The position numbers and the translations under genes are program-made. Below are positions 44,201-52,188 of a stretch of DNA of 64,000 nt, in pieces (the first letter of the stretch is position 1; each line of letters begins with the position of its first letter). The notes beneath the pieces were generated by a model, which was given only the letters and a program-made list of their open reading frames with translations, was not told the DNA's origin and did no database searches. This DNA is from Rhizobium sp. FKL33 (GTDB taxonomy: Bacteria > Pseudomonadota > Alphaproteobacteria > Rhizobiales > Rhizobiaceae): the NCBI RefSeq assembly GCF_005222915.1, contig NZ_STFX01000010.1, positions 62,001 through 126,000 on the forward strand, in the 5' to 3' direction.

Positions 44201-44927
44201 TGGCGTTTTCGTAATCGCGATAATAGCGTTCGGCGTCGTCGGCTGTGGTGGCCGCTTCGCCGAGCATGTCATAGGAATAGCGGAAGCCGCGCTCTTCCAG
44301 CGGCCGGGCGCGGCGGAGCGCTTCGTCGATGGTTTCGCCGGTAACGAATTGCTCGCCCATCAGCCGCATCGCCATGTCGACGCCGCGCCGCACCACCGGC
44401 TCGCCGCAGCGGGCGATCAACCGGGTCAGCGCCGCCGACAGCGAGTGATCATTGACGGTGGAGGCCAGTTTGCCTGTTACGACCAGTCCCCAGGTCGCCG
44501 CGTTGACGAACAGCGAGCGGCCGCCGCCCATATGCGATTTCCAGTCGCCCTCGGCGATCTTGTCGCGGATCAGCGCGTCGCGGGTGGCGGTGTCGGGAAT
44601 GCGCAGCAGCGCTTCGGCGAGACACATCAGCGCGACGCCTTCCTGGCTCGACAGCGAGTACTCCTGCACCAGCCCTTCGACGCCTGTGCCCTTGTGTTTG
44701 GCGCGGAGCGCTGTGATCAGGTTGCGAGCAGTGGCCTGCGCCTGGGACTGAACCGATGGCGACAACGTTGCGGCGTCGAGAAGCGGCGGCAGGCATTCCG
44801 TCTCCGGCCGTCTGTAAGCCGCGGTGATGGCGCGGCGCAGCGCCGATTGCGCCCGGACCTGCGGCGCGAAATCGCTGAACGGGGTCGGTTGGGATTGAAG
44901 TGCGGGCGAAGCGGCGGTCTGGGACAT
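41232..44927 (-). CDS. putA: Bifunctional proline dehydrogenase / pyrroline-5-carboxylate dehydrogenase
   Basis: 1231 residues, long-type PutA. The FAD-dependent proline dehydrogenase barrel spans about 170-500 (GPGISIKLSALHPRY, GLNIDAEEADRLELSLDLLE, VRLVKGAYWDAEIKRAQ) and the aldehyde dehydrogenase domain about 550-1030, with Cys in GQRCSALRVLCLQ and Glu in LIAETGGQNAMIV. A C-terminal portion of about 200 residues completes it. There is no ribbon-helix-helix at the N-terminus, so it is not a DNA-binding PutA; regulation comes from the divergent AsnC-type gene. Converts proline to glutamate. Start after AGAGGTGATCC. Confidence 0.95.
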   Translation of the reverse strand: MSQTAASPALQSQPTPFSDFAPQVRAQSALRRAITAAYRRPETECLPPLLDAATLSPSVQSQAQATARNLITALRAKHKGTGVEGLVQEYSLSSQEGVALMCLAEALLRIPDTATRDALIRDKIAEGDWKSHMGGGRSLFVNAATWGLVVTGKLASTVNDHSLSAALTRLIARCGEPVVRRGVDMAMRLMGEQFVTGETIDEALRRARPLEERGFRYSYDMLGEAATTADDAERYYRDYENAIHAIGKAAVGRGVYEGPGISIKLSALHPRYSRAQAARVMSELLGKVKALAALAKRYDIGLNIDAEEADRLELSLDLLEELCLDEALSGWNGMGFVVQAYGKRCPYVLDYIIDLARRSRRRIMVRLVKGAYWDAEIKRAQLDGLDGFPVFTRKIYTDVSYIACARKLLAATDVIFPQFATHNAQTLSTILHMAGPDFHVGKYEFQCLHGMGEPLYEEVVGADKLDRPCRIYAPVGTHETLLAYLVRRLLENGANSSFVNRIADTNVSIDDLVADPVDIVKAMPVVGSQHDKIAAPADLFGARRNSAGLDLSNETTLEQLSASLKATVSTGWFAEPILSGVDARGTTRLVLNPANHADVVGHVTELAADDAGAVMAAAAQGAEGWAATPPAERAACIDRVADMMQARIETLIGVIIREAGKSAPNAIGEVREAIDFLRYYAEQARRTLGPAHLPLGPIVCISPWNFPLAIFTGQVAAALVAGNPVVAKPAPDTPLIAAESVKILHEAGVPVSALQLAPGGGELGGALIAAPETAGVMFTGSTEVARLIQSNLAGRLSKSGRPIPLIAETGGQNAMIVDSSALAEQVVADVIASAFDSAGQRCSALRVLCLQEDIADRTLTMLKGALNELSIGSTDRLAVDIGPVINAKAKSIIEAHVERMTALGCKVERLLLGADTDKGTFVAPTIIEIKSIADLKREVFGPVLHVIRYRRKDLDRLLDAINATGYGLTFGLHTRLDETIAHVTSRVRVGNIYVNRNVIGAVVGVQPFGGRGLSGTSPKAGGPLYLGRLVEKAPAPPQVSSAHSDPALRDFASWLDALGHEDEAEFARTLGSRSALGFETELDGPVGERNLYALHPRGKILLAPVSRTGLYRQLAAALATGNTAVIDKDAGLGDHLKDLPQSLSGRLVWASNWAAAGPFSGALVEGDAGRITEVSRRIADLPGPLVLIQAASSEAVASDADAYCLNWLLEEVSTSINTAAAGGNASLMTIG

Positions 44928-45020
44928 GGATCACCTCTTTGGGGGCTCAAGGGCGCGCAAAACCGTGCGGATGCACCGGTTTTCTCGACGAGGATCATAG
45001 CGCCTTTCATGCGGAATTGC

Positions 45021-45060
45021 TTGACTAAAAATGCGCTCGAAAATAAGCGTATCGACTAAA
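45021..45060. promoter_or_regulatory. Direct repeats in the putA-putR gap
   Basis: GACTAAA at 45023-45029 and 45054-45060 are 31 bp apart (three turns), in TTGACTAAAA and TCGACTAAA. CGCT/AGCG arms lie between them. Binding on one face of the helix is what an octameric Lrp-type protein does, and the gene at 45086 encodes one. Confidence 0.45.
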
Positions 45061-45085
45061 GTGAAATCAATAATCAGGCGATGAG

Positions 45086-45556
45086 ATGAGAAAAGCCGTC
45101 GCGGATGGTGATTTAGACCAATTCGATCTGAAGATCCTGGATGTGCTCGCCGAGGATGGCCGCATCTCTGTGACCGATCTTGCCGTAAGGGTCGGTCTGT
45201 CGAAGACACCGTGCCAGATCCGCATGCGGCGTCTTATTGACGACGGCTATATCGACGGTTTCAAGGCGGTGCTCAATCCGATCAAGATCGGCCTCGATCA
45301 CGTCGCCTTCGCCGAGGTGAAACTGACCGACACCCGTGAAGAGGCGCTGTCCAGTTTCAACGCCGCCGTAAAGCGGATCAAGGAGGTCGAAGAGTGCCAC
45401 ATGATCGCCGGGCGTTTCGATTATCTCCTGAAGATCCGCACGCCGAGCATTCATCGCTACCGTCAGGTCTTGGGCGAAAAGATCTCCAGCCTGCCATTCG
45501 TCGCCAGCACCTCGACCAATGTGGTGATGGAGTCGGTCAAAGAAAACTGGGGTTGA
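45086..45556 (+). CDS. putR: Lrp/AsnC-family regulator of proline degradation
   Basis: 156 residues. N-terminal HTH (LDQFDLKILDVLAEDGRISVTDLAVRVGLSKTPCQIRMRRLIDDG) and a C-terminal RAM (ligand-binding) domain (EVKLTDTREEALSSFNAAVKRI, CHMIAGRFDYLLKIRTPSIHRYRQVLGEKISSLPFVASTST). Divergent from putA with a 158-nt gap holding repeated GACTAAA sites. PutR activates putA when proline is present in related alphaproteobacteria; that role is inferred here from position. Confidence 0.88.
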   Translation: MRKAVADGDLDQFDLKILDVLAEDGRISVTDLAVRVGLSKTPCQIRMRRLIDDGYIDGFKAVLNPIKIGLDHVAFAEVKLTDTREEALSSFNAAVKRIKEVEECHMIAGRFDYLLKIRTPSIHRYRQVLGEKISSLPFVASTSTNVVMESVKENWG

Positions 45557-45560
45557 GACG

Positions 45561-46457
45561 ATGCAGAGCCCGCGCCGTTTCCTTCCCGCCCTTCATTATC
45601 TCTCCGCCTTCGAGGCTGCGGCGCGCACCGGCAGCGTCACGGCGGCGGCGCGTGAATTGTCGCTGACGCAAGGGGCGGTGAGCCGGCAGATCAAGGCGCT
45701 CGAAGAGCAGTTGGGCGTCGAACTTTTCCACCGCGAGAAGCAGACGATCCGGCTAACCGCGGGCGGCGAGGCCTATGCCCGCGATATCCGCGATGCGCTC
45801 AGACTGATCAGCACCGCCTCTCTCAATCTCCGCGCCAATCCGTTCGGCGGCACGCTGAACCTTGCTGTGCTGCCGACATTCGGCGCACGCTGGCTGGCGC
45901 CGCGTCTGCCGCGGTTTCTCGAGGCCAATCCCGGCGTCAGCTTCAATCTGGTCACGCGGCTCAGCTATTTCGATTTTCGTCTGGACCCCGTCGACGCCGC
46001 CATCCATTTCGGCGGTCCGGAATGGCAGGGCGGGGAAATGGCGATGCTGCGTGGGGAAACGGTCTCACCGGTCTGCAGCCCTGATCTCAAGGCGCGCTTT
46101 GACTTCACCGATGCGGTTTCGGTGCGTGATGCGCCGCTTCTGCATCTGACGACCCGCCCCGATGCCTGGGAACGGTGGCTCCGTCATCACGGCGCGGCGG
46201 ATGATAGCGTGCGTGGCATGTTGTTCGACCAGTTTTCAACCATCGCCGAGGCGGCTATGGCCGGCATGGGCGTGGCCTTGCTGCCGGACTTTCTGATCGG
46301 TGACGAACTGAAGTCCCGCCGGCTGGTCAAAGCCATCGATCTGCCGATGATCAGCGAAGGGGCCTATTATCTCGTCTGGCCGAGCGAGCGCGCTTCTTAT
46401 CCGCCGCTCGTCGCCTTCCGGGATTGGTTGCTGGCGGAGACGGCGGGAGATCGCTGA
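45561..46457 (+). CDS. LysR-family regulator, GcvA-like
   Basis: 298 residues, beginning 4 nt after putR. Typical LysR HTH: LHYLSAFEAAARTGSVTAAARELSLTQGAVSRQIKALEEQLGVELFHRE, then the GcvA-type effector domain (LNLAVLPTFGARWLAPRLPRFLEANPGV). It is co-directional with putR and faces away from putA. LysR genes of this group often sit by the genes they control, so it may control the operon ending at 46496, which is convergent, or putA indirectly. Target unknown. Confidence 0.85.
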   Translation: MQSPRRFLPALHYLSAFEAAARTGSVTAAARELSLTQGAVSRQIKALEEQLGVELFHREKQTIRLTAGGEAYARDIRDALRLISTASLNLRANPFGGTLNLAVLPTFGARWLAPRLPRFLEANPGVSFNLVTRLSYFDFRLDPVDAAIHFGGPEWQGGEMAMLRGETVSPVCSPDLKARFDFTDAVSVRDAPLLHLTTRPDAWERWLRHHGAADDSVRGMLFDQFSTIAEAAMAGMGVALLPDFLIGDELKSRRLVKAIDLPMISEGAYYLVWPSERASYPPLVAFRDWLLAETAGDR

Positions 46458-46495
46458 CGGCGCGGTCGCCCGCGCCGTCGCTGGTCTCAACCCAA

Positions 46496-47944
46496 TCAGA
46501 AAGGATAATGCTGATGGGGATCTTCGATGGTGATCCAGCGGAGATCGGTGAATTCCGCGATCGCCGCCTTGCCGCCGAAGCGGCCATAGCCGGAATCCTT
46601 GACGCCGCCGAACGGCATCTGCGCCTCATCGGCCACTGTCGGCCCGTTGATATGGCAGATGCCGGTCTGGAGGCGTTGGGCGACCGACATGGCACGCTGG
46701 ATGTCTCGACTGAAGACCGCCGAGGACAGGCCGTATTCGGTGTCGTTGGCGACGCGGATCGCTTCGTCCTCATCCTTGACCCGAACGACGGGTTTCACCG
46801 GGCCGAAGCTCTCTTCGTCATAGCTGCGCATGCCGGGCTTGACGCCATCCAGCAGTGTCGCTTCGACGACGCTGCCGGTCACCTTGCCGCCGGCCACCAG
46901 GCTTGCGCCCTTGTTGATGGCGTCGGAGATGAAGTCTTCCATCTTCTTCGCCGCTTCCGGATTGACGAGCGAACCCAACACCACATGGCCGCGCGGATCG
47001 CCGGCAGGCAGGTGCGACGCCTTGGCGGCGAGTTTGGCGACGAATTCATCGGCCACAGCCTCATGCACGATCAGACGCTCGGTCGACATGCAGATCTGGC
47101 CCATATTCATATAGCAGCCGAAGGCGGCGGCGTTCACGGCCGCGTCGATATCGGCGTCGTCGAGCACGATCAGCGGGGCCTTGCCGCCCAGTTCGAGCAG
47201 CGCCGGCTTCAGGTGACGGCCGCAGAGTTCGCCGATGATCTTGCCAACCTTGGTGGAGCCGGTGAAATTGACGCGACGCACTTCGGGCGCGGCAATGAGA
47301 GCCTCGACAACTGCCGCCGCATCTTTCGGGGCGTTGGTGATGACGTTGATGACGCCATCAGGCAGGCCGGCCTCGACCAGCACCTGGCCGATCAGCACAT
47401 GCATGCCCGGGCAGGCTTCGGACGCCTTGAGGATGACGGTGTTGCCGCAGGCGATCGCCATGGCCACTGCGCGGGTGCCGAGAATCACCGGCGCGTTCCA
47501 GGGCGCGATGCCGACACAGACGCCCGCCGCCTGACGCACGCCCATCGACAGCGTTCCCGGCTTGTTGGACGGAATGATTTCGCCCTGGATCTGCGTGGTC
47601 ATCGCTGCAGCTTCACGCAGGATGTTGGCGGCGAGCATGGTGTTGAAACCGCCCCACGGCGCGGTACCGCCGGTCTCCGCGATCATCAACTGGATGAACT
47701 CTCCGGCCTTGCTGTCCATGATGTCGGCGGCCTTGAGCAGCAGCGTGCGGCGCTGGCCGGGGCCGGTCTGCGACCAGGCGGGAAAGGCGGCCTGGGCAGC
47801 GGCGAAGGCGGCTTTCACATCGTCTATCGTCGACGCCGGGGCGCGGCTCGCCACTTCACCGGTGAAGGGATCGATGCGATCGAAAGTCGCGCCGGACGTC
47901 GCGCCGACCTTCTTGCCGCCGATAATCTGTTGGATTTCAAACAT
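46496..47944 (-). CDS. Aldehyde dehydrogenase, salicylaldehyde/vanillin dehydrogenase type (operon distal)
   Basis: 482 residues from ATG 47944, with AAAGGA 6 nt upstream; the longer frame to 47962 is unsupported. Active-site Glu in LELGGKAPLIVLDDADID and Cys in GQICMSTERL; FTGSTKVGKIIGELCGRHLKP in the cofactor region. It closely resembles the enzyme at 53537-55060: both share RQ-AGVC-G-APWNAP and the GQICMSTER block. It closes an eight-gene unit with SDR, ABC importer and the other aldehyde dehydrogenase, so it likely oxidises an aromatic aldehyde made by the SDR next to it. No terminator is obvious in the short gap to the convergent lysR gene. Confidence 0.85.
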   Translation of the reverse strand: MFEIQQIIGGKKVGATSGATFDRIDPFTGEVASRAPASTIDDVKAAFAAAQAAFPAWSQTGPGQRRTLLLKAADIMDSKAGEFIQLMIAETGGTAPWGGFNTMLAANILREAAAMTTQIQGEIIPSNKPGTLSMGVRQAAGVCVGIAPWNAPVILGTRAVAMAIACGNTVILKASEACPGMHVLIGQVLVEAGLPDGVINVITNAPKDAAAVVEALIAAPEVRRVNFTGSTKVGKIIGELCGRHLKPALLELGGKAPLIVLDDADIDAAVNAAAFGCYMNMGQICMSTERLIVHEAVADEFVAKLAAKASHLPAGDPRGHVVLGSLVNPEAAKKMEDFISDAINKGASLVAGGKVTGSVVEATLLDGVKPGMRSYDEESFGPVKPVVRVKDEDEAIRVANDTEYGLSSAVFSRDIQRAMSVAQRLQTGICHINGPTVADEAQMPFGGVKDSGYGRFGGKAAIAEFTDLRWITIEDPHQHYPF

Positions 47945-47968
47945 GTCTTGTCCTTTCTTCACATAAAC

Positions 47969-48754
47969 TCAGAAGCCGAGCACGTCGGCGTTGATCGAGG
48001 CTTCGAGGCCGCCGTCATTGGCGATGTTGGCGCCGTTGATCCAGCGCGCCGCATCGGACGCCAGGAACAGCACCACGGGTGCGATGTCGGATGCATTGCC
48101 GGCGCGGCCGACGCGGTCGATGTCGGAATTGACTTTCGCGTCTCCCAGCACCGAGCGGAATTCCTTGAGAATTTGCGTCTCGACCGGGCCGGGGCTGACG
48201 GCGTTGACGCGAATGCCGCGCGACTTGAACAGCGGCTGATGCGCCGCCTTCATCGTCCAGAGCAGCAGCAGTTCCTTGGAAAGGGGATAACCTTCCTCAT
48301 TCTTGACGCCATTTTCGGCAATGACGGCGGCGATGTCCGGGTAACCCTCGACCCCGACCATCGCCTTGGCGCGGGCGAGATTGGCCCGCCATCCATAGCC
48401 GGCGATGGAAGCGACGTTGACGACCGATCCGCCCTCGCGGATCTTGGGGGCGATGGCTTCGCTGAAGGCGCGCAGGCCATAGAAGTTGATCGCCAGGGTC
48501 TTCTCCGCCCCGATGACGCCGGAGACGCCCGCGACGTTCAAGACCGCGTCCACCCGCTGTGGCAAGCGGCTCACGACCGCTTCGATGCCCGCCGGAGTGG
48601 ATAGATCGCCTGCGATGAAATTCGCCTGCGGCGCGGCGGGTTCACGGATGTCAACGCCGATGACGTCGGCTCCCTGCGCGATGGCGAGTTCGGCGGTTCT
48701 TGCGCCAATGCCCGATGAAGCGCCCGTTACGACGATGGTCTTGCCGAGAAGCAT
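47969..48754 (-). CDS. SDR oxidoreductase, coniferyl-alcohol dehydrogenase type (second copy)
   Basis: 261 residues from the ATG at 48754 (GGGAG upstream). A longer frame to 49042 lies inside the permease gene and has no start signal. Motifs: TGASSGIGARTAELA, LNVAGVSGVIG (N-x-A-G variant), and a catalytic region with Y-P-L-S-K (EEGYPLSKELLLLWTMK). It belongs to the same subgroup as the SDR at 11661-12428 and follows a LivM-type permease by only 5 nt. Together with an aldehyde dehydrogenase right after it, it would oxidise an imported aryl-allylic or benzylic alcohol to the acid. Substrate by analogy. Confidence 0.75.
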   Translation of the reverse strand: MLLGKTIVVTGASSGIGARTAELAIAQGADVIGVDIREPAAPQANFIAGDLSTPAGIEAVVSRLPQRVDAVLNVAGVSGVIGAEKTLAINFYGLRAFSEAIAPKIREGGSVVNVASIAGYGWRANLARAKAMVGVEGYPDIAAVIAENGVKNEEGYPLSKELLLLWTMKAAHQPLFKSRGIRVNAVSPGPVETQILKEFRSVLGDAKVNSDIDRVGRAGNASDIAPVVLFLASDAARWINGANIANDGGLEASINADVLGF

Positions 48755-48759
48755 GGTGT

Positions 48760-49806
48760 TCACTCCCTTTCTCTCAGTCTTTTTTGCAGATGTTGCGGTA
48801 GTTTGAGCCGGTAGCCCACAGGCATCAGCGACAGCCCGGTGCGCTGCTCGATCGCGCCCCAGATGCCCTTTGGCGCAAACAGCGAGAAGAGCAGAGCGGC
48901 GAGCCCCAACCCGATCAGGTACCAGACGCCGAAGGCGCCGAACCAGGTTTCGATGATGAAGAAGATGATCGCCCCGAGGATCGCGCCTTCGAAGGTTCCG
49001 ATGCCGCCGACCAGCACCATGAAGATCATGTAGGCGGTCCATTGCACCGAGAAATAGGTCTTGGGCTGGAAGCTGGTGGCGCTGGCGAGCCAGAGCGCGC
49101 CGGCGGCGCCGATGCCAAGCGCGGCGAGCACGAAGATCAGCCGTTTGGCGGCGGCGACATTGACGCCGAGGGCGCGCGCGGCGTCCTCATTGTCGCGGAT
49201 CGCCTGGATGGCGGCGCCAGTGCGGCTGCGGAGCAGCGCGAAGAGCGCGCCGAGAATGGCGGTCATCGCCGCAAGCGCCAGCCAGTAAATGATCGCGCGG
49301 CGGGAGCCGACGTCATAGGCGTTGAGAGAAATCAGCGAGGTGCCGGTCTCGCCCTGAATGAGGCTGTCGAGATTGACCAGCATATGGGTCAGCGCCGAGA
49401 CGACCCACATGCCGATCGCGAATTCGCCGCCCTTCAGTCTGAGCATGACCAGCGACAGGGGATAGGAGACGCCGGCGACGACGATGGTGGCGATGCCCAT
49501 CGATAGGAACGGGTCCAGGCCCTGATCGGCGATGCGCACGGTGAAATAGGCCCCGAGGCCGAAGAACACCTGTTGGCCGACCGAGACCAGGCCGCCGAAG
49601 CCGGCGAGCGCGTTCCACATCGCCGCCAGGATCACATAAATGAACAGCGCGGTCATCCGGTCGATCAGGCCCGGTCCCATCGCCGCAGGGGCGAGGGCGA
49701 GCAAAGCGAGGATTGCAGCGACCGACCAGGCGGCGCGGCGCGACGCAGGCGTCCAACGTTCGACCGACGCTGCGGTCGGCAGGGATTCTGTTGCGGAGCG
49801 GCTCAT
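48760..49806 (-). CDS. Branched-chain amino acid-type ABC permease, LivM
   Basis: 348 residues, eight or nine helices, with the LivM motif GGIGTFEGAILGAIIFFIIETWFG. Its start overlaps the LivH gene by 4 nt. The LIV family transports amino acids but also aromatic acids and other carboxylates; flanking aromatic-type dehydrogenases suggest a non-amino-acid cargo here. It is the partner of the permease at 49803. Confidence 0.85.
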   Translation of the reverse strand: MSRSATESLPTAASVERWTPASRRAAWSVAAILALLALAPAAMGPGLIDRMTALFIYVILAAMWNALAGFGGLVSVGQQVFFGLGAYFTVRIADQGLDPFLSMGIATIVVAGVSYPLSLVMLRLKGGEFAIGMWVVSALTHMLVNLDSLIQGETGTSLISLNAYDVGSRRAIIYWLALAAMTAILGALFALLRSRTGAAIQAIRDNEDAARALGVNVAAAKRLIFVLAALGIGAAGALWLASATSFQPKTYFSVQWTAYMIFMVLVGGIGTFEGAILGAIIFFIIETWFGAFGVWYLIGLGLAALLFSLFAPKGIWGAIEQRTGLSLMPVGYRLKLPQHLQKRLRERE

Positions 49807-50699
49807 GCGGCGCGTCCTTTCGCGAGAAGTTTGGCCGGAAGCAGTGCGAGTTCAGGCAGGAACAGCCTGCCGAGCAGCACGACGAGGAAGGTGACGTGGC
49901 CGGCGATCAGGAAGCCGAGCGGATGGATGGAGGCGCCGAGCGACTGGGCGATCCCGAGCACGATGCCGCCGATCAGCGTACCCCAAAGAGAGCCCGCGCC
50001 GCCGATGACGGAGGCCTCGAAGGCGAAGAGCAGTTGCGGCGCGCCGGAATAGGGGTCGAATGTCGCCCGCATGCCCAGAAACATTCCGGCGATGGCCACT
50101 GTCATCATCGCAATCGCCGCCGCCGCTGCATTGACCTTGGCGGCGTCGATGCCGACGAGCCCGGCGGTATCCGGATCTTCCGCCGTTGCGCGGATCGCGC
50201 GGCCGAGCCGGGTATAGCTCAGCATCAATTGCAGCCCGGCCAGAAGCGCGACTGCGGCAAGGAAGATATAGACAGGCAATTTGCCGACATAGAGCCCGCC
50301 CGGTAGTTCCCAGCTTTCCCAGGACAGATCGCCGATGGCGTTGGCGAGCGAGCGGGTGTCTGCGCCGAATTGCTCGAACAACGCATTGTCGATCACCATG
50401 GCGAGGCCGAAGGTCGACAGGATCGGCAGGAGTTGTCCAGCCCGCGCCGAACGGTCGAGAATGAGGCGCTGGATCAGCCATCCGGCCGCCGCCATCACCG
50501 CCATGGCGATGATGAAGCAGAGCCAGAGCGGCAGACCCGCCTTCTCCGTCAGGACAAACAGCAGATAGGCGCAGGCGACAGCCAGGCTGCCATGGGCCAG
50601 ATTGATGATCCGCATCACTGAGAACATGAAGGAGAGGCCACAGGCGATCAGCGCGTAGTAGCCGCCGAGCAGAAGGCCTTGGATGAGCTGGTTGATCAT
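49803..50699 (-). CDS. Branched-chain amino acid-type ABC permease, LivH
   Basis: 298 residues starting MINQLIQGLLLGGYYALIACGLSFMFSVMRIINLAHG, which is the classic LivH N-terminus, with a later EASVIGGAGSLWGTLIGGIVLG coupling segment. It overlaps the genes on both sides by 4 nt, so translation with LivF and LivM is coupled. Confidence 0.85.
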   Translation of the reverse strand: MINQLIQGLLLGGYYALIACGLSFMFSVMRIINLAHGSLAVACAYLLFVLTEKAGLPLWLCFIIAMAVMAAAGWLIQRLILDRSARAGQLLPILSTFGLAMVIDNALFEQFGADTRSLANAIGDLSWESWELPGGLYVGKLPVYIFLAAVALLAGLQLMLSYTRLGRAIRATAEDPDTAGLVGIDAAKVNAAAAAIAMMTVAIAGMFLGMRATFDPYSGAPQLLFAFEASVIGGAGSLWGTLIGGIVLGIAQSLGASIHPLGFLIAGHVTFLVVLLGRLFLPELALLPAKLLAKGRAA

Positions 50700-51424
50700 G
50701 CGTGCATCTCCTTGCCATGCGCGCGGCCGAGACCGAAATATGCGTCGGTCACCTGGTCCCGCGTCAGGGACGCCGCGGGGCCTTCCAGCACCACGCGACC
50801 CTCCAGCATGCAGAGCAGGCGATCGGCGACGCGCATCGCTCGCGTCAGGTCCTGTTCGACCAGGATAATGGTGGTTCCCGACTTCATCAGGCCATCGAGC
50901 GATGCGTAGACCCGATCGACGATCAGCGGCGACAGGCCGAGAGACACTTCGTCGAGAATGAGAACATCGGGATTGCTCATCAGCGCGCGACCGATGGCGG
51001 TCGCCTGCTGTTCGCCGCCTGAAAGATGCCCGGTCTTGGAATGCAGCCGCTTCTGAAGATTCGGAAAGATGTCCAGCACGCGCTCGACCGACCAGTCGCC
51101 CTTGCGACCGGCTTCCGCGCCGAGCAGCAGATTTTCCCGCACGGTCATCGAGGCGAACATCCGTCTGCCCTCCGGCACGAGCGCGATGCCGGCGCGGACG
51201 CGTTTGTGGGAGGGAAGGGCGGTGACATCCTCGCCGTTCAACAGGATCTTGCCGCCGGCTGCGGCATGGCCTCCCGCAAGCGTTCTGAGCAACGTCGTCT
51301 TTCCTGCTCCGTTCGCGCCGACAAGCGCCAAAGTCTCGCCCTTTGACACGGAAAAGGACACGCCGCGGACTGCTTCCAACAGGCCATGGCGGGCCGTGAG
51401 GTTCTGGATATCGAGAATGCTCAT
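50696..51424 (-). CDS. ABC transporter ATP-binding protein, LivF type
   Basis: 242 residues. Walker A GANGAGKTTLLRTL, signature SGGEQQATAIGRAL, Walker B VLILDEVSLGLSP, then the H-loop. Signature S-G-G-E-Q-Q is typical of LivF. Overlaps LivG by 4 nt and LivH by 4 nt. Powers import of whatever the binding protein captures. Confidence 0.88.
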   Translation of the reverse strand: MSILDIQNLTARHGLLEAVRGVSFSVSKGETLALVGANGAGKTTLLRTLAGGHAAAGGKILLNGEDVTALPSHKRVRAGIALVPEGRRMFASMTVRENLLLGAEAGRKGDWSVERVLDIFPNLQKRLHSKTGHLSGGEQQATAIGRALMSNPDVLILDEVSLGLSPLIVDRVYASLDGLMKSGTTIILVEQDLTRAMRVADRLLCMLEGRVVLEGPAASLTRDQVTDAYFGLGRAHGKEMHA

Positions 51425-52173
51425 GCGGGACCTCCGCCGAGATAGGCTTTGACGACTTCCGGATGCGCCATCACCATTTTGGGCTCGCCGTCGGCGATGA
51501 TGCGGCCGGCGTCCATGCAGATCAGGCGGTCGACGACCTGCAGAAGCACATGGACGATATGCTCGATCCAGACGATACCGACGCCGCGGCTCTTGAGACC
51601 CTGGATGGTGTGCACGAGTTCCTGCGCTTCGGAATCGGTCAGCCCGCCGCCGATCTCGTCGAGCAGGATCACTTTGGGCTGGGTGGCCAGCGCCCGGGCG
51701 AGCTCGAGCCGCTTGCGGTCGAGCAGGCCGAGCGTCTCGGCCTTGCGATTGGCGACCGGCAACATGCCGCAGACGTCGAGGGACTGAATGACCCGCTCAT
51801 AGGCCTCGTCGCGGCTGTTCACATCGGAATGCGAAGCCGCGACATAGACGTTTTCGAAGGTCGTCATGCCGAGAAAGGGTTTCGGGACCTGATGCGTGCG
51901 CACCAGCCCCAACCGGCAGCGTTCGGCCGCCGATTGGCGCGTCACATTTCGTCCGCCGAATTCCACACTGCCGGCGCTGGGCGGGAAAGCGCCCGCCAGC
52001 GTCGCCAGAAGGGTGGTTTTGCCCGCCCCGTTGGGGCCGACAATACCGACCGCCTCGGTCATTCCCATGGAGAAATCGACATTTTCCAGAACGCTCAGCG
52101 AGCCGAAACGCTTGTAGATGCCTTTTCCCGAGAACCGGCCCGCGCCGGTTCCTGCCTCTTCCGCATAGAGCAT
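51421..52173 (-). CDS. ABC transporter ATP-binding protein, LivG type
   Basis: 250 residues. Walker A GPNGAGKTTLLATLAG; the signature reads LLDRKRLELARALATQ, as in LivG where the LSGGQ motif is modified; Walker B VILLDEIGGGLTDSE. A 15-nt gap separates it from the binding-protein gene. The leader before the ATPase fold is short. Confidence 0.85.
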   Translation of the reverse strand: MLYAEEAGTGAGRFSGKGIYKRFGSLSVLENVDFSMGMTEAVGIVGPNGAGKTTLLATLAGAFPPSAGSVEFGGRNVTRQSAAERCRLGLVRTHQVPKPFLGMTTFENVYVAASHSDVNSRDEAYERVIQSLDVCGMLPVANRKAETLGLLDRKRLELARALATQPKVILLDEIGGGLTDSEAQELVHTIQGLKSRGVGIVWIEHIVHVLLQVVDRLICMDAGRIIADGEPKMVMAHPEVVKAYLGGGPA

Positions 52174-52188
52174 GTCGCCTCGCGCGCC

